A stretch of DNA of 64,000 bases, from the NCBI GenBank assembly GCA_014905825.1, contig JACGCN010000017.1, positions 682,001 through 746,000 of the forward strand. The letters run 5' to 3'. The position numbers and the translations under genes are program-made. Source of the DNA: Lyophyllum atratum (Eukaryota; Basidiomycota; Agaricomycetes; Agaricales; Lyophyllaceae). The notes beneath the pieces were generated by a model, which saw nothing but the letters and a program-made list of their open reading frames with translations, had not been told where the DNA came from and did not search any database. Shown here in pieces: positions 9,882 through 20,625 of this stretch; the first letter of the stretch is position 1, and every line of letters begins with the position of its first letter.

Positions 9882-12800
9882 ATGTCGCGGCTTATAATCA
9901 AGAACTTGCCGGCGTATGCGACGCCGGCGAGGCTGCGCGAACATTTTGAGCAGAAAGGCGGTCCGGGTGGGACGTTTACGGATTTCAAGGTCGCGTTGAA
10001 GCAGGACGGCACTTCACGCCGTTTTGGGTTTGTTGGATATAAGACTGAGAAGGAGGCGTTGGCTGCGAAGGAGTATTTTGATCGGACGTTTATTGATTCG
10101 ACGAGAATTAGCGTGAACGTCATTGAGGTTCGTCTTTCTTGTTATCAACCCTTGCTCTATGTCTGACTGACCATGCATTTAGGGTGCGAAGGATGCGCCA
10201 CAGCCACGCCCGAACAAGCGACCGCGGCTAGGTCCTTCCCCCGGCGACGACGCCGTCTCCAACAAACTCCCCAAGTCTAAGGCTGCTGAAAAATCGGCTC
10301 CAGCAGAGTCCAACTCTCAACTCGATGAATACATGAAAGTAATGCAGAACCGAACGAAAAAGGGCCCAACGTGGGCTAACGAAGCTCAGCCCGACCCAAC
10401 TATCATCACGGTAGCCGAACCACAGGTCACCGAGGACGTACCCATGGCCGACCATACCAACACTGGGACGCGGGACGAGACTATCTCTGACCTTGACTGG
10501 ATGAAGCAGCGCATGTCGAAGGCGGCGGATGTGGTAGAGAAAGCGTTTGAGCAGTCTGACGACGAGGAGGGGCCAGAAAAGGGGCTTCCGGTTTGTTTGA
10601 ATGTTATCTTCGTCCGGACGCACGATTCCTGAAGTCTTCTTTGCCAGGCACAACAGCCTGCGGAACCTGAAGCTCCGAAAGACCCGACCGTCGAGACAAT
10701 CTTGCAGACCGCACGTCTATTCGTGCGGAATCTAGCATTCTCATGCACGGACACCGATCTCCTCGAGCTCTTCAATCCCTTTGGCGAAATATCTCAGGTA
10801 AGGCTTCCTCCCTCACCCTTTCTTCATCTCCTCGCGTTGCGAGTTGTTGGCTGTGATGACAATCTAAATAGGGACATCAGACGCCTACGAGCGAATGTTG
10901 ATCCTTCAGGAATCCATGATAGTAGATACTGAGCCTATTTCCCGCTTCTTCGTCACCTTCATGTTTGCTTATGCTGATTGCTAACCACCCATCTATTTTC
11001 AGGTAAGAACTGTTCTTCAATCCACCAAATTCATGCCCTTCGGGCGAAAGGATGAAAAACTTGCATAGGGACATCAGACCTTCGGGGATGCTGATCCTCT
11101 TGGAATCCGATAGTAGAAAAATTTCTGATCTTCCTCTCTTATGTTGTGGCTATAAGAAGAAACTCATACTGATGCCTCGTTCTTTTCTTCTATAGGTAAT
11201 TTATGTCTCCTTTTCATCGAGGTGATGAAAAAATGCATAGGGACATCAGACCTTCGGGAATGCTGATCCTTCAGGAATACCGATAGTAGAAATATTTTCT
11301 GATCTTTTTTCTTCCTTCCCTCCCTCTACTCGAACCTTACTGACGTCTTTGTCTGTCCTTTCGAATAGGTGCATATACCCGTCGACCTAACGACAAAGCA
11401 GCCCAAAGGCGTCGCCTACGTCACCTTTGCCCAAGCTTCACAAGCCCTCGCAGCTTACGAAGCCCTCGACCGCAAGTCGTTCCAGGGGCGGCTCATCCAT
11501 ATCCTCGCTGCCGTGGACCGGAAGGGCAAAGCCCAGATCGAGGAGGCAGAGGGGCGGAAGAAGAGCGTCAAGGAGGATAAGCATGCGAAGCGGAAGGCTA
11601 CGGCCGGGCAGGAGTTTAATTGGAGCATGCTCTACATGAACGTTCGTCCTCCCCCCCTCAAGCCTCATTTCCAAATACTTACCTTCGGATCTCTCCACTA
11701 CGCAGAGCGACGCCGTAGCCTCCTCAGTCGCAGACCGCCTCAACATCGACAAAGCCTCCATCCTCAACCCCGAAAGCGGGGACAACGCCGCCGTCAAGCT
11801 CGCCCTCGCCGAAACCCACATCATCCAAGAAACCCAAGCCTACCTCACCTCCCAAGGCGTCTCTCTCACGTCCTTCTCCTCCCGCGCCCGCTCCGACACC
11901 ATCATCCTCGTTAAGAACATCCCGTACGGGACCTCGTCCGAGACCATCCGGGAGCTGTTCGAGCCGCATGGGGCGCTGGTGAGGGTGCTGGTGCCGCCCG
12001 CCGGAACGATGGCGGTGGTGGAGTTTGCGGGGGCGGAGGAGGCGAGGGGGGCGTGGAGGGGTGTGGCGTATAGGAGGTTGGGCAATTCTGTGATTTATTT
12101 GGAGAAGGGCCCACTTGGGATGTTTGAGGAGGGAGTCGTGCCGGGGCCGTCGACGTATAGGCTGCCGGAGGGGTCTGCGCTCCGCGGTGTCAGAATTGCC
12201 GAGCAGGAGATGGGGGTGGAGGATCCTGCTGCTGCTGCTGCTGGGGAAGATGGGGACGACCGGGATGCGGGGAAGGAGCAGGATATTACGGGGGGTGCGA
12301 CCCTGTATGTGAAGAATCTAGCGTTCTCAACGACGCAGGAGCGCCTGACCAAGATGTTCCGGCACCTCCCCGCCTTCTCCTTCGCGCGCGTGCAGACCAA
12401 GCCCGACCCCAAGCGACCCGAGGGGCCCCGACTCAGTATGGGGTATGGGTTCGTGGGGTTCAAGGACGCGGAGGCGGCGAGGAAGGCACTCAGTGGGATG
12501 CAGGGGTTCGTGTTGGATGGGCATGCGCTGCATGTGAAGTTTGCGGGACGGGGGGCGGAGGAGGGGAGGGAGAAGGAGAGGGGAGGGGGGAAGGGGGGGA
12601 GCAGGACGACGAAGATGATTGTGAAGAATGTGCCGTTCGAGGCTACGAAGAAGGATGTGCAGGCGTTGTTTGGGTATATGCTTCCTTCCTTCCATCCATA
12701 CTTCCTGTCTTCCCAGACTGATGATTTGGTACGTCCAGATCCCATGGACACCTCAAATCAGTGCGTCTCCCCAAAAAATTCGACTCGCGAACACGGGGCT

Positions 12801-13042
12801 TCGCCTTCCTCGACTTCGTCTCACGGGCCGAGGCGGAGAACGCGTATGCCGCGCTCAAGCATACGCATTTGCTCGGGCGGCATCTGGTGCTCGAGTGGGC
12901 GGAGGAGGCGGAGCAGGATTTGGAGGTGTTGAGGAAGAAGGCGGGGGTGGGGTATGGGGATGGGACGTATATGCCGGGGAGGAAGAGGAAGTTGGATTTG
13001 GGGGGGAAGGGGGAGGAGGATGTGGAGGATTTGGAGGTTTGA
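9882..13042 (+). CDS. MRD1: Multiple RNA-binding domain protein 1 (RBM19 orthologue), five RRMs
   Basis: Exons 9882-10127, 10183-10590, 10648-10797, 11369-11641, 11706-12673 and 12739-13042 join to 782 residues. MRD1 binds the 35S pre-rRNA in the nucleolus and is needed for the early cleavages that release 18S rRNA. Five RRMs are readable by their RNP2/RNP1 pairs: LIIKNLP with RRFGFVGY at the N-terminus; ARLFVRNLAF with GVAYVTF; TIILVKNIPYG with MAVVEF; TLYVKNLAFS with YGFVGF; and KMIVKNVPF with RGFAFLDF. The linkers between RRM1 and RRM2 are long, charged and family-typical. The intron between exons 3 and 4 is 571 nt, about ten times the others, and holds three snoRNA-like sequences. Length and RRM number equal the family norm. 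Confidence 0.92.
10849..10935 (+). ncRNA. Intronic box C/D snoRNA-like, copy 1
   Basis: Box C GTGATGA at 10853-10859 and box D CTGA at 10929-10932 are flanked by a short GGC/GCC stem. The guide just 5' of box D (10918-10928, GATAGTAGATA) is an 11-nt perfect complement of the conserved 25S rRNA stretch TATCTACTATC that precedes TAGCGAAACC. A second segment, ATAGGGACA at 10868-10876, complements the rRNA immediately upstream (TGTCCCTAT). The internal D' and C' boxes are not certain. The rRNA sequence is quoted from general knowledge. It sits in the first intron-like unit of the MRD1 host intron. Confidence 0.72.
11046..11132 (+). ncRNA. Intronic box C/D snoRNA-like, copy 2 (degraded box C)
   Basis: Same family as the copy at 10849. 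Box C is weakened to GGATGA at 11050-11055 and box D CTGA is at 11125-11128. The rRNA-complementary segments ATAGGGACA (11065-11073) and GATAGTAGA (11109-11117) are kept, but the latter lies 7 nt from box D instead of touching it, so its target base would shift or be lost. A candidate D' CTGA is at 11091-11094. Confidence 0.55.
11218..11306 (+). ncRNA. Intronic box C/D snoRNA-like, copy 3
   Basis: Box C GTGATGA at 11222-11228 and box D CTGA at 11299-11302. It keeps ATAGGGACA (11237-11245) and GATAGTAGA (11282-11290). The centre is nearly identical to copy 2, including CTTCGGGAATGCTGATCC, so copies 2 and 3 are the more recent pair. Spacing from the downstream guide to box D is 8 nt. Confidence 0.65.
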
Positions 13043-13602
13043 TTTTTGTTGGCGTTTTGATTTTTGGGCAATGTAGTGCTGTGCTTATTGGGCTTATATA
13101 CCAACAACAACGGCTCCATCAACTGAAGTTATCAGTCTGAAGCGGTCTTAAGCTTTGAGGAAATCCAGGACACGTATAAGCCTACCATAGGGTCTAAGTA
13201 GGGGAAATGATTGATCGCCGTCCGAAATTCTGAGCTACTTGCATTGCCAAGATAGCTCACTCGATTTTATCTACATACGTACCGCCATGTATTTATTGGA
13301 TTCTCGCAATGATACGTATGTCCCGAGCCAAACGCACGAACCTAGAACGAACGAAATTCTATCCAAAACCTGCCGCACAGATTACGGAACCGTTGCATAT
13401 TTAGCTCGGAGGCCCGACATCAGCCTTGCACTGGAAGTCTCGACCTCAAACTGACGCTGCTGAATTGTTTGATCAATTGATATCAAAGGGGACATAAAAT
13501 TGACATCCCGCCTTCCGAGGTGGGTCCCACCTTCTGTGACCGGCGGTGGTGTAGACGACCGTTGCTCTATCCCTACCGATAACAATTACGTCATTCCCTT
13601 GT
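13043..13602. other. Intergenic between MRD1 and the F-box gene
   Basis: Convergent 3' regions of MRD1 (plus) and the F-box gene (minus). No further gene supported. Confidence 0.5.
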
Positions 13603-14827
13603 CTAAGCACCCGTTTGTGCAGTCTCTCGAAGGGACGGCGAGATCCAGGTGGACGAGAAGAAACCTTCCCATTGTCCAGCTTGAGGAACGGCGGTTTCTG
13701 CGACTACATGGAGGTTTCCGCGTGCACTGCACAACCGAAAACGCGACTTGATTCTCTCGATCATTTCTCCAGTGTCTGATCTTACCGGGATGACTCGAAC
13801 GTGCAGTTGCACTACGGAGTGATGGCCCGTGGCAGAGTTCCCAAGGTAGTGGTCTAGGTTTTCCCGACTGTATGGAAGATCTGGCCGATGCCACCAGGGA
13901 AGAAGTGAAATCGTGGCGTCTTTGAGCGTAGACTGCTGTGACAGCGTTTTGAGAAGGTTGTGGAGTGACTTGGGTCGTCCGTTGAGAATGCTCAGGCTTT
14001 GGAGGTGATGGTGCTGGCTAAGATTAATCCCGTCAAAGTGGGGTATTGGGCCTGCGACTAGGAATCAGTAAAGCCCAAGCTGATACAAAAATTGCCATGA
14101 CTGTTCACATACCAACATTATCATCATCGTCTACGACGCCAAGCTCGAGCTCGAGAGACCGCAGGACGCCAAGCTCGAGCTCGAGAGACCGCAGTGAATT
14201 TCTCAGATTCTTCAGAGCGTCATTGATCAATGGGATGTCTTCGTCGGAAAACCCGCGTAGGCGAACAGTGGATAGCGGAGGCATGCCCTTCGCAAGAAAC
14301 CACTCAAAGAGCCAGGGAATGCCCGACGGGAAACCTTCAATCTGCCATCCTACGTTCAAAGTGTGCAACTCCATGGGCGGGCATCCGCACTCTACTATAA
14401 GCGGAGTAGTGGGTTCCTGATTCCATATTAATGTGTTCAGCGACAGCACCTGAAGCTTGGGGAAGCAGCATAGGAGCTGAGTGAATTCGTCGAATGTCGA
14501 GAAATAAACTCTGAATAATGCGAGAACAGTGACCGAAGAGAAAGGCTGGACTCGGGGGCAAAGGTGCTCGCTGGTAGCCTGCTCGTGGTTCAGCAGATAG
14601 ATCAGCAGCATCCGGACTCGCCCAACTATTCGGCTGGATGGCTGGGGCAAAGTCTGAATCTTTTTGAAGTTCCACTTGTTGATGCTGACGTGTGAGAAAA
14701 GGTGGTGTGTGCTGCGGAGTGTCCATGTTTTCGATACGAGGCTGCAGGCTGTGAGGGCTGCCTTGTCGGATTGGAGATGGTCGATGATAGAGTCGATGAT
14801 TTCGTGAGCCACTGTGGGTTCCGACAT
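13603..14827 (-). CDS. F-box protein with leucine-rich C-terminal part
   Basis: Two exons, 14827-14113 and 14057-13603, give 389 residues. The ATG at 14827 is preferred over an upstream in-frame ATG because MSEPTVAHEIIDSIIDHL begins right at the F-box, as is usual in this class. The F-box continues through LTACSLVSKTWTLRSTHHLF, the segment that would contact Skp1 in an SCF ubiquitin ligase. The rest has irregular leucine-rich strands (LQVLSLNTLIW, LHTLNVGWQI, STVRLRGF) suited to substrate recognition. Near the end of exon 1 a 30-bp tandem duplication (14135-14194) doubles LRSLELELGV. Substrate unknown. A second gene of the same general type lies next to it on the same strand. Confidence 0.75.
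14135..14194 (+). repeat. 30-bp perfect tandem duplication in the F-box gene
   Basis: Two identical 30-bp units at 14135-14164 and 14165-14194 keep the reading frame and add one ten-residue leucine-rich strand to the F-box protein. Confidence 0.9.
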
Positions 14828-14893
14828 CGTGTGGTTTGGTACGGTACAGCGTACAGCCCCTTGGGGTTCGTGAGCGCCTAAGATGGACGTCAA

Positions 14894-15498
14894 GCTCGGA
14901 CGTTGAGGATCGGATTCAAAAATACCTAAACCCTAACGCGTGTTCATCGTGCTGGAACACGCGTGTCCGTCGTGATGGAATGAACCTGTCATATCAAGGA
15001 ACCCCACGAAATAATGATGCATGGTCAAAGCGGGTCGTAGCAGGCGCTGTAACAAATTTGTGCAGACATTGCTGCGACGCCGAGTTATCAGCTTATGGAG
15101 CACTATGTATGGCATGGCAGCGGCGACGGTTGGTGAACAGCTTGGATTCTATTTCTGTACTCAATCGTGTGCCTTACTCTCTGGTCTCTCACGGCTGCGC
15201 GAGGGTTCGAACCCCCGCTGCGGCCATTACTGTCGAACTTCTTGGCTTCCGGGTTCGTGGCTACTTCATCCTCGCTTGTCGGTATCCCAGCGCGCGCGCC
15301 TGGATCAAAATTATTTCTTATGTCGAGAGGCTGCTCTTCGGTGAGGCGGTAGGGATATATTTTACATACATGATGAATTGCTAAGCGGCAGGCTGGACCG
15401 CCCGACGACATGGAACAACGACACAAGAAAGGATCAAAGGATACATGGGGTATGACATTCTTCATAGGGGAAGACGGTGACGAAGAGGCAATGGTGGT
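14894..15498. other. Intergenic between the F-box-type genes, with a B-box-like motif
   Basis: No gene supported. Around 15206-15217 lies GGGTTCGAACCC, a perfect Pol III B-box/T-loop match, but I could not fold a tRNA around it on either strand. It may be a tRNA or SINE relic. Confidence 0.45.
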
Positions 15499-17299
15499 TC
15501 AACGTTCAAGTCCCAGCAACTCGACAAGCCTATCCCAATCACCCACTTGGTCCCGATTCTCATAAATGTTAGGTCCATAGTAAATCGAAGTCAAGCAGGG
15601 AAACATAAGCTGCATGCACCGACACACGCCCTCCGGGTCCGTTATCCGGGAGAACGGCATGGACAGCGATGTGATCCTCCGATTGCAGACCCCAGGAAGC
15701 AAGACATCCTGATCGCGGCCGAACGGTTTGGCGTGAAGGGTCAGTGAGAGGTAGGAGAGCTGGGGACAATGCCTAATTAAGGGGACCACGCCTGCTAGAG
15801 TCGCTACCGGGGGTGAGTTATGATCCAATGAACCCAGGATGAGGCGGCTGAGATGAGGCCAGGCCATGGCCGCCTCAGCAAGCCATTTATCGTCAAATGG
15901 TGAAATATTCTCCCATTCAAGGTAGAGTGTGCGGAGTGCTTTGAGCAGGAATAGAGGCTTGAAGTTGTTGCAAGGAGAATCAGGTGAGGTTCCATGCATG
16001 TTTGCCGAGGACACGCAGAGGTTGAGTGATGTCAAGGATGAAATGCAATTGTGATTTACGAAGGACTCCATAAGGCTTTGGACGGAGGAAAAAGGCTGGG
16101 ATACGAGACTCCGAGAATCTACCGACAGGTGCTCCAGAGGCAATTGCAACGACTGCATTATATCGGCAGCCTGCTGCGCAGTTGATGTTCTAAGGTTGAG
16201 GTAACGCAGCTTCCGAAACCGACCTCTGTCGCTCTTGAACAGCTGTCGTATTTGGTGGGGGGCCACGGAGCAGTCTATGAATATGTCCTCGCAACGATAA
16301 AGCCCAGTTAAACTTCCGAGGTGGTGGATGAGGTCGGGTGTCACCGTCCATTCTCCGGGGATCGTGAGAGATTGAAGATCGTTGAGGCCACATATGAATT
16401 GTATGAGCATAATACTGTGCGGCGTGGACAGCATTGGTGCGTACAGTGCGCTCCGACTACCTGCGACGCGTCGGACTTCTAGGTCCTCGATATTTCTGCA
16501 GGTGGATGAAATGGATGAAAGAAAAAGGGGAAACTCGTCGGGTAGCTTATCAGGTATGATAAACCGAAGTGCCCAGAGTTTGGGACAATTCGAAAGGAGG
16601 ACGGCGGGTATGAATGGTAGACATCTTAGTGTTGAGGGGTCAGCGAGGTCGAGGTCGAATGTACAAAGATTGGGGAGCAAGGACTGGAAGGGACGGTGTG
16701 AGCTGAAAGATTCGAACGCAGATGCATCGACATTTGGTGGGAGTCGGTGCGCTGAATTGAAAGATTCGACCCCGAATTCATCGACATCCGGTGGTCGGCT
16801 CAAGAACCTGTACTTATTGCCTAACGATCGGATCCTGTGCGAGTAATACTCCAATCGTGACCAGTCGGTGTCTTCCAGAGGTCTATTGAATTTCTATCGG
16901 ATGAAGATTATGTCACTTGGAATGGATAGCTTAGAACTTCTAGTGCGTACCAATGTTTCCACAGTTCTCGTGATTCCATCTGTGCCGGAAGGAGGCTCTG
17001 GCTCAATAGTGATCGTCCACAGATTGTCGGGCATCACCTGAATTAGATATGCTAGTGAGGGTTGTTCATGCCATAGCGCGTCGAGGGCAGCTTCTAAACG
17101 GTGGAAGCGTCAACCCCCAACGCATACTGAGAGAAAAAAAAAAAAAAGGAAGACCTGTAAAGATAGAGGATGTCCTGGCCAAGCTCGCCTGAGTCGCGAA
17201 ATAGTCGTCGCGAGAAGGATCAGTGGTACTAGAACATGCTTCTTCGAGATGTTCAATGATTAGAGTTTGAATTTCGATGATCTTGAGGCAGTGATCCAT
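15499..17299 (-). CDS. F-box-like/leucine-rich hypothetical protein
   Basis: Three exons, 17299-17155, 17093-16951 and 16893-15499, join to about 560 residues. The N-terminus (CLKIIEIQTLIIEHLE, then AALDALWHEQPSLAYLI) has the shape of agaricomycete F-box-like proteins, in which a split F-box precedes the LDALW motif. The long third exon holds repeated leucine-rich segments (LPNLCTFDLDLADPSTLRCL, LQSLTIPGEW, LPLEHLSVDSRSL, LRTLYLEWENI) ending SIYYGPNIYENRD. Role as an SCF substrate receptor is inferred from the family. The donor at 17154 lies beside a 13-A run on the plus strand, a possible slippage site. Confidence 0.65.
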
Positions 17300-17519
17300 T
17301 GAGAGTTATAATTGAAATAGGTTATTGATAGTGAGAGGTGTTGGGCGTTGTCTGACAATGTCGAGAGGGTACTTATATGTACCAACGAAAGCATCCGGAA
17401 GCACCTTGTAATTACCACCCCCAGTTATTGTCTTGAACCACCGTGGTTTCGACTTGTGGGTCCATGATAGGTTATGTACGGTGATACGTAGTTGTTATAT
17501 TTGCATTGTTCGTCAGAAA

Positions 17520-17704
17520 ACAATTCACCTGGGGCAGGCGACGCTACGGGACACGTACTTTGACACTTTGTTAGTCTATAAGAACTCGTCATAAACAATT
17601 GCGTAGTTGAAGAACCAATGAAGAACGTACAATGGAACATACCAATTGTTGGCATGGCAACTTAATCAGTTTTCTATTATCGCCTGCCCCAGGTGATTGT
17701 AAAA
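17520..17704. repeat. Short inverted-repeat element (hairpin or MITE-like)
   Basis: TCACCTGGGGCAGGCG at 17526-17541 is perfectly inverted as CGCCTGCCCCAGGTGA at 17683-17698, and the match extends outward (ACAAT against ATTGT) with one indel. The arms enclose about 140 bp. It lies just downstream of a splice donor of the gene fragment at 17706-17988, so it may be an intronic insertion. Confidence 0.5.
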
Positions 17705-17705
17705 C

Positions 17706-17988
17706 TCACGTCTGTGGGTTTCCGTGGGTCCGGTCCTCGTGGCCGCCCATTTCCACGCACATGCTCGTACTCGTATAACGACCTCGCGACACCAGCCACA
17801 ACATCAGAGGTAGTAACACGCAGTAATCCATTGAGATGAATTGAAAACTTCCATGGGTAGGTGGCTTTGGTGGAAGCGGTGGATGGCAGACGATCGCTGG
17901 GGGGTTCGAGTTCAAGAGTTGGAACGTTGGAGTCCGGGGACATCGAAACTGTGATTGGACCCACACAAGTCTTAGCTTCCGAGTGCAA
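17706..17988 (-). CDS. Partial gene with a DUF6699-like segment
   Basis: One exon is recognisable. The segment YPWKFSIHLNGLLRVTTSDV to AGVARSLYEYEHVRG resembles the core of fungal DUF6699 proteins: a PW strand, then a V-T-x-x-D-V helix and a short-chain start. The exon ends at a GTGAGT donor at about 17710. A convincing downstream exon was not found, because the following sequence contains an inverted-repeat insertion. No function is known for the family. It could be a decayed copy. Confidence 0.35.
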
Positions 17989-17999
17989 AGCGCATCACT

Positions 18000-18240
18000 A
18001 CTGTTACTGCATATTACTCGACCGTGGCGACCATCCAGGCTTTGACAATGGCAATGGAGCCGGTGGCTTGGTCGACGAGGATGAGGATGAGCAGGGGGAC
18101 GGCGGAGAGGACCCGATGACGCCGAGGATGAGGGCCCATGATCTTGTGCAGGTGAGGACGAGGCAGGCGATGGTAGTTGTGAGGTATTGGAGGAGTTGCA
18201 GGAGAGCGACTTCGGCTGTGCTGGGGAAGATGTTAGTAGG
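18000..18240 (-). pseudogene. Membrane-protein gene fragment at the array edge
   Basis: After an acceptor near 18227 the minus strand reads AEVALLQLLQYLTTTIACLV then LTCTRSWALILGVIG, a hydrophobic membrane-spanning type of sequence, with a second hydrophobic stretch in another frame. The same acceptor and start of this exon recur in the tandem array to its right. It is probably the parent, or the last intact unit, of that array. Family not recognised. Confidence 0.35.
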
Positions 18241-20290
18241 AGAAATGGAAAGGACTCGAGGTGAGACCTACCACATAAACTTCATCATAAGACCTCCGCC
18301 ACCAACGGACTTTGGTCTTCAGCGACGGTGGTAACTACCTCCGCACCTATCTTCTAGTCGAACCACAACAAATCCCAATCGTTCGTCACAGCCTTCTGAG
18401 GCGAGTAGGAAGCACGTCAATCCACCATTATGACCAAGGTTGGCTATGTCGATGTCCGGGTGTCGCTGTTAGATTGGCTAGAATTTCTACCAATACTTAG
18501 TTGTGAAGTATTAGAGGAGGCGAGCGAACAGGCTCCGCGGACGTCGTCGGTTCAGCTGGGGGAGATGTTAGTACTAGGAGAAACGAGAAAGACTCGAGGT
18601 GCGGCTTACGGAGTAAACTTTGCCATAAGGCCTCCAGCACCGGGTGGGCTTTGGTCTTCAGCGACAGTGAGGTCTACCTTGCACCCATCTTCGATTCGAA
18701 CCACACCATATCCTTGTTCGTCACAGCCTTCTGAGGCGATTAGGTAGCAGGTCAGTCCACCATGTTGGCTATGTCGATATCGGAGATGTTGATGTTGGAT
18801 TGGGCCAGAATCGGTACCAATACTTAGTTGCGAGGTATTGGAGTTGCACCAGAGCGAACGAAGAGGCTCCATAAACATCATCGGTTTTGCTGGGGGAGAT
18901 GTTAGTATGAGAAATGGGAAGGACTCGACGCGAGGCTTACTGGTTAAACTTCGCCATAAGACCTCCGACATGGGCCCCTGCATCCATCTTCGAGTCGAAC
19001 CATACCATATCCTTGTTCGTCACAACCTCAAGAGGTCACTAGGAAGCACGTCAGCCTAGCGTTATGACCAATGTTGGCTATGTCGGTGTCGGGGATGCCA
19101 ATGTTGGTAGTCGTGAGTCTAAGGTATTGGAGGAGTTGCACGAGAGCGAGCGAAAAGGTTCCGCAGACGTCATCGATTTTGCTGGCGGAGATGTTGGTAG
19201 GAGAAACGCAGAGGAGAAGGTGAGGCTTACCGAGTAAGCTTCGTCATAAGATCTCCGCCACCAACGGGACCTTGGTCTTCAGCGACAGTGGTATCTACCT
19301 CCGCACCCACCTCCAAGTCGAATCATACCATATCCTTGTTCGTCGCAGCCTCGTGAGGTCACTGGGAGCACATCAGTCCACCGTTATGACCAATGTTGGC
19401 TATGTCGATGTCGGGTATGTCGATGTTGGATTGCGCCAGAATTGGTACCAGTACTCAGTTGTGCGGTATTGAGGGAGTTGCACGAGAGCGAGCGAACGTC
19501 GTGGGTTTTACTGGGGGAGATGTTAGTAGGAGAAATAGAAAGGACTCGAGATGAAGCTCACCGAGTCACTTCACCATGAAACCTCCGACATCGGCTTCTG
19601 CACCCATCTTCGAGTCGAACCACACCATATCCTTGTTCGTCACAACCTCACGGGGTCATGGTCAGTCCACCATTATGACCAATGTTGGCTATGTCGGTGT
19701 CGGGGATGTCGATGTTGGATTGGGCCAGAATTGGTACCAGTATTTAGGCGTGAGGTATTGGAAGAGGTTGCGCGGATGTCGTCACTTTTGCTGGGGGAGA
19801 TGTTGGTACTGGGGGAATGAAAAGGACTCGAGGTGAGGGTTACTGAAGATATCGCCCTCTCCATCCATCTTCGATTCAAACTAGACCATATCCTTGTTCG
19901 TCACAACCTCACGAGGTCATTAGGAAGCACGTCAGTGCACCGTTATGACCAATGAGCTGTTGGCTATGTCGGTGTCGGGGACGTTGATATTGAATTGGGC
20001 CAGAATTGGTACGCGAAGAGGCTCCGGACGTCGTCAGTTTTGCTGGGGATGATGTTAGTAGGAGAAATGGAAAAGACTCGAGATGAGGCTTACCGAGTAA
20101 ATAATTGAACTTCGCCAATAGACCTCCGGCATCGGCCTCTACCCATCCTCGAGTCGATCCACACCATATCCTTGCTCATCACGGCCTCATAAGGTCATAG
20201 GAAGAATGCCAGTCGACCGTCATGGCCAATGTTAGCTACGCCGGTGTCGGGGATGCCGGTGTTGGATTGGGGCCAGAAATTAGAACTCAA
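18170..20290. repeat. Decayed ~260-340-bp tandem array containing an exon-intron unit
   Basis: About seven copies. The landmark TTCGAGTCGAACCACACCATATCC recurs near 18348, 18690, 18986, 19310, 19608, 19868 and 20145, giving spacings of roughly 342, 296, 324, 298, 260 and 277. Each unit also repeats a GACCAATGTTGGCTATGTCG segment and, read on the minus strand, ATGGCGAAGTTTA followed by a GTAAGCC donor, a short intron and CTCCCCCAG. Divergence of roughly 10-20 percent and indels show it is old. Confidence 0.75.
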
Positions 20291-20625
20291 ATCGGGAGTC
20301 AAGACCTGTCAAGACTTGGTCAAGGCACAAGTTGAACGAGAACCGCACGTCAGAAGGTAATTGCCGCCCTCATTCGTCCCACGGGCAGGGCTGCATGGGC
20401 CAACGGTTTGACACGTTTCGCCGCTTGTTTGACTCATTCGTGGTCATTCGTGACAGCTGATACCCCGACGCGGCGGGCCGACAGGCACCATATGGTAACC
20501 GCGCCTTGCGTCGGGACCGGCGGCGTGAGAGGAAGATCACGTGGGCGCAAATGAGATTTTATTAATATTAAGACGCGTCTGCCTCTGCTCCCTCTATCAG
20601 CCTCCTTGGCTGCCCCCCCAACCGA
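20291..20625. promoter_or_regulatory. Upstream region of the SHPRH-like gene
   Basis: No coding sequence. It contains GATCACGTGGGCGC with an E-box CACGTG near 20536, about 90 bp before the ATG, and an AT-rich patch TTTTATTAATATTAA near 20555. Promoter role inferred from position. Confidence 0.4.

Larger units (their letters stand above)
10798..11368 (+). repeat. Triplicated intron unit inside MRD1
   Basis: The host intron divides into 10798-11002, 11003-11195 and 11196-11368. Each unit starts with a donor-like GTAAG/GTAAT, contains one snoRNA-like sequence and a branch-like motif (CTAAC near 10981, CTGATG near 11169, CTGACG near 11339), and ends in a pyrimidine tract plus AG. The internal joins CAG|GTAAG and TAG|GTAAT are acceptor and donor with no exon between. 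Confidence 0.7.

Noticed and set aside
15180..15235. Possible tRNA around GGGTTCGAACCC
   Set aside because: The T-loop/B-box is perfect but no matching acceptor stem, D arm or anticodon arm could be folded on either strand.
15547..15747. Small plus-strand frame in the second F-box-like gene
   Set aside because: Lies wholly inside the long minus-strand exon and has no features.
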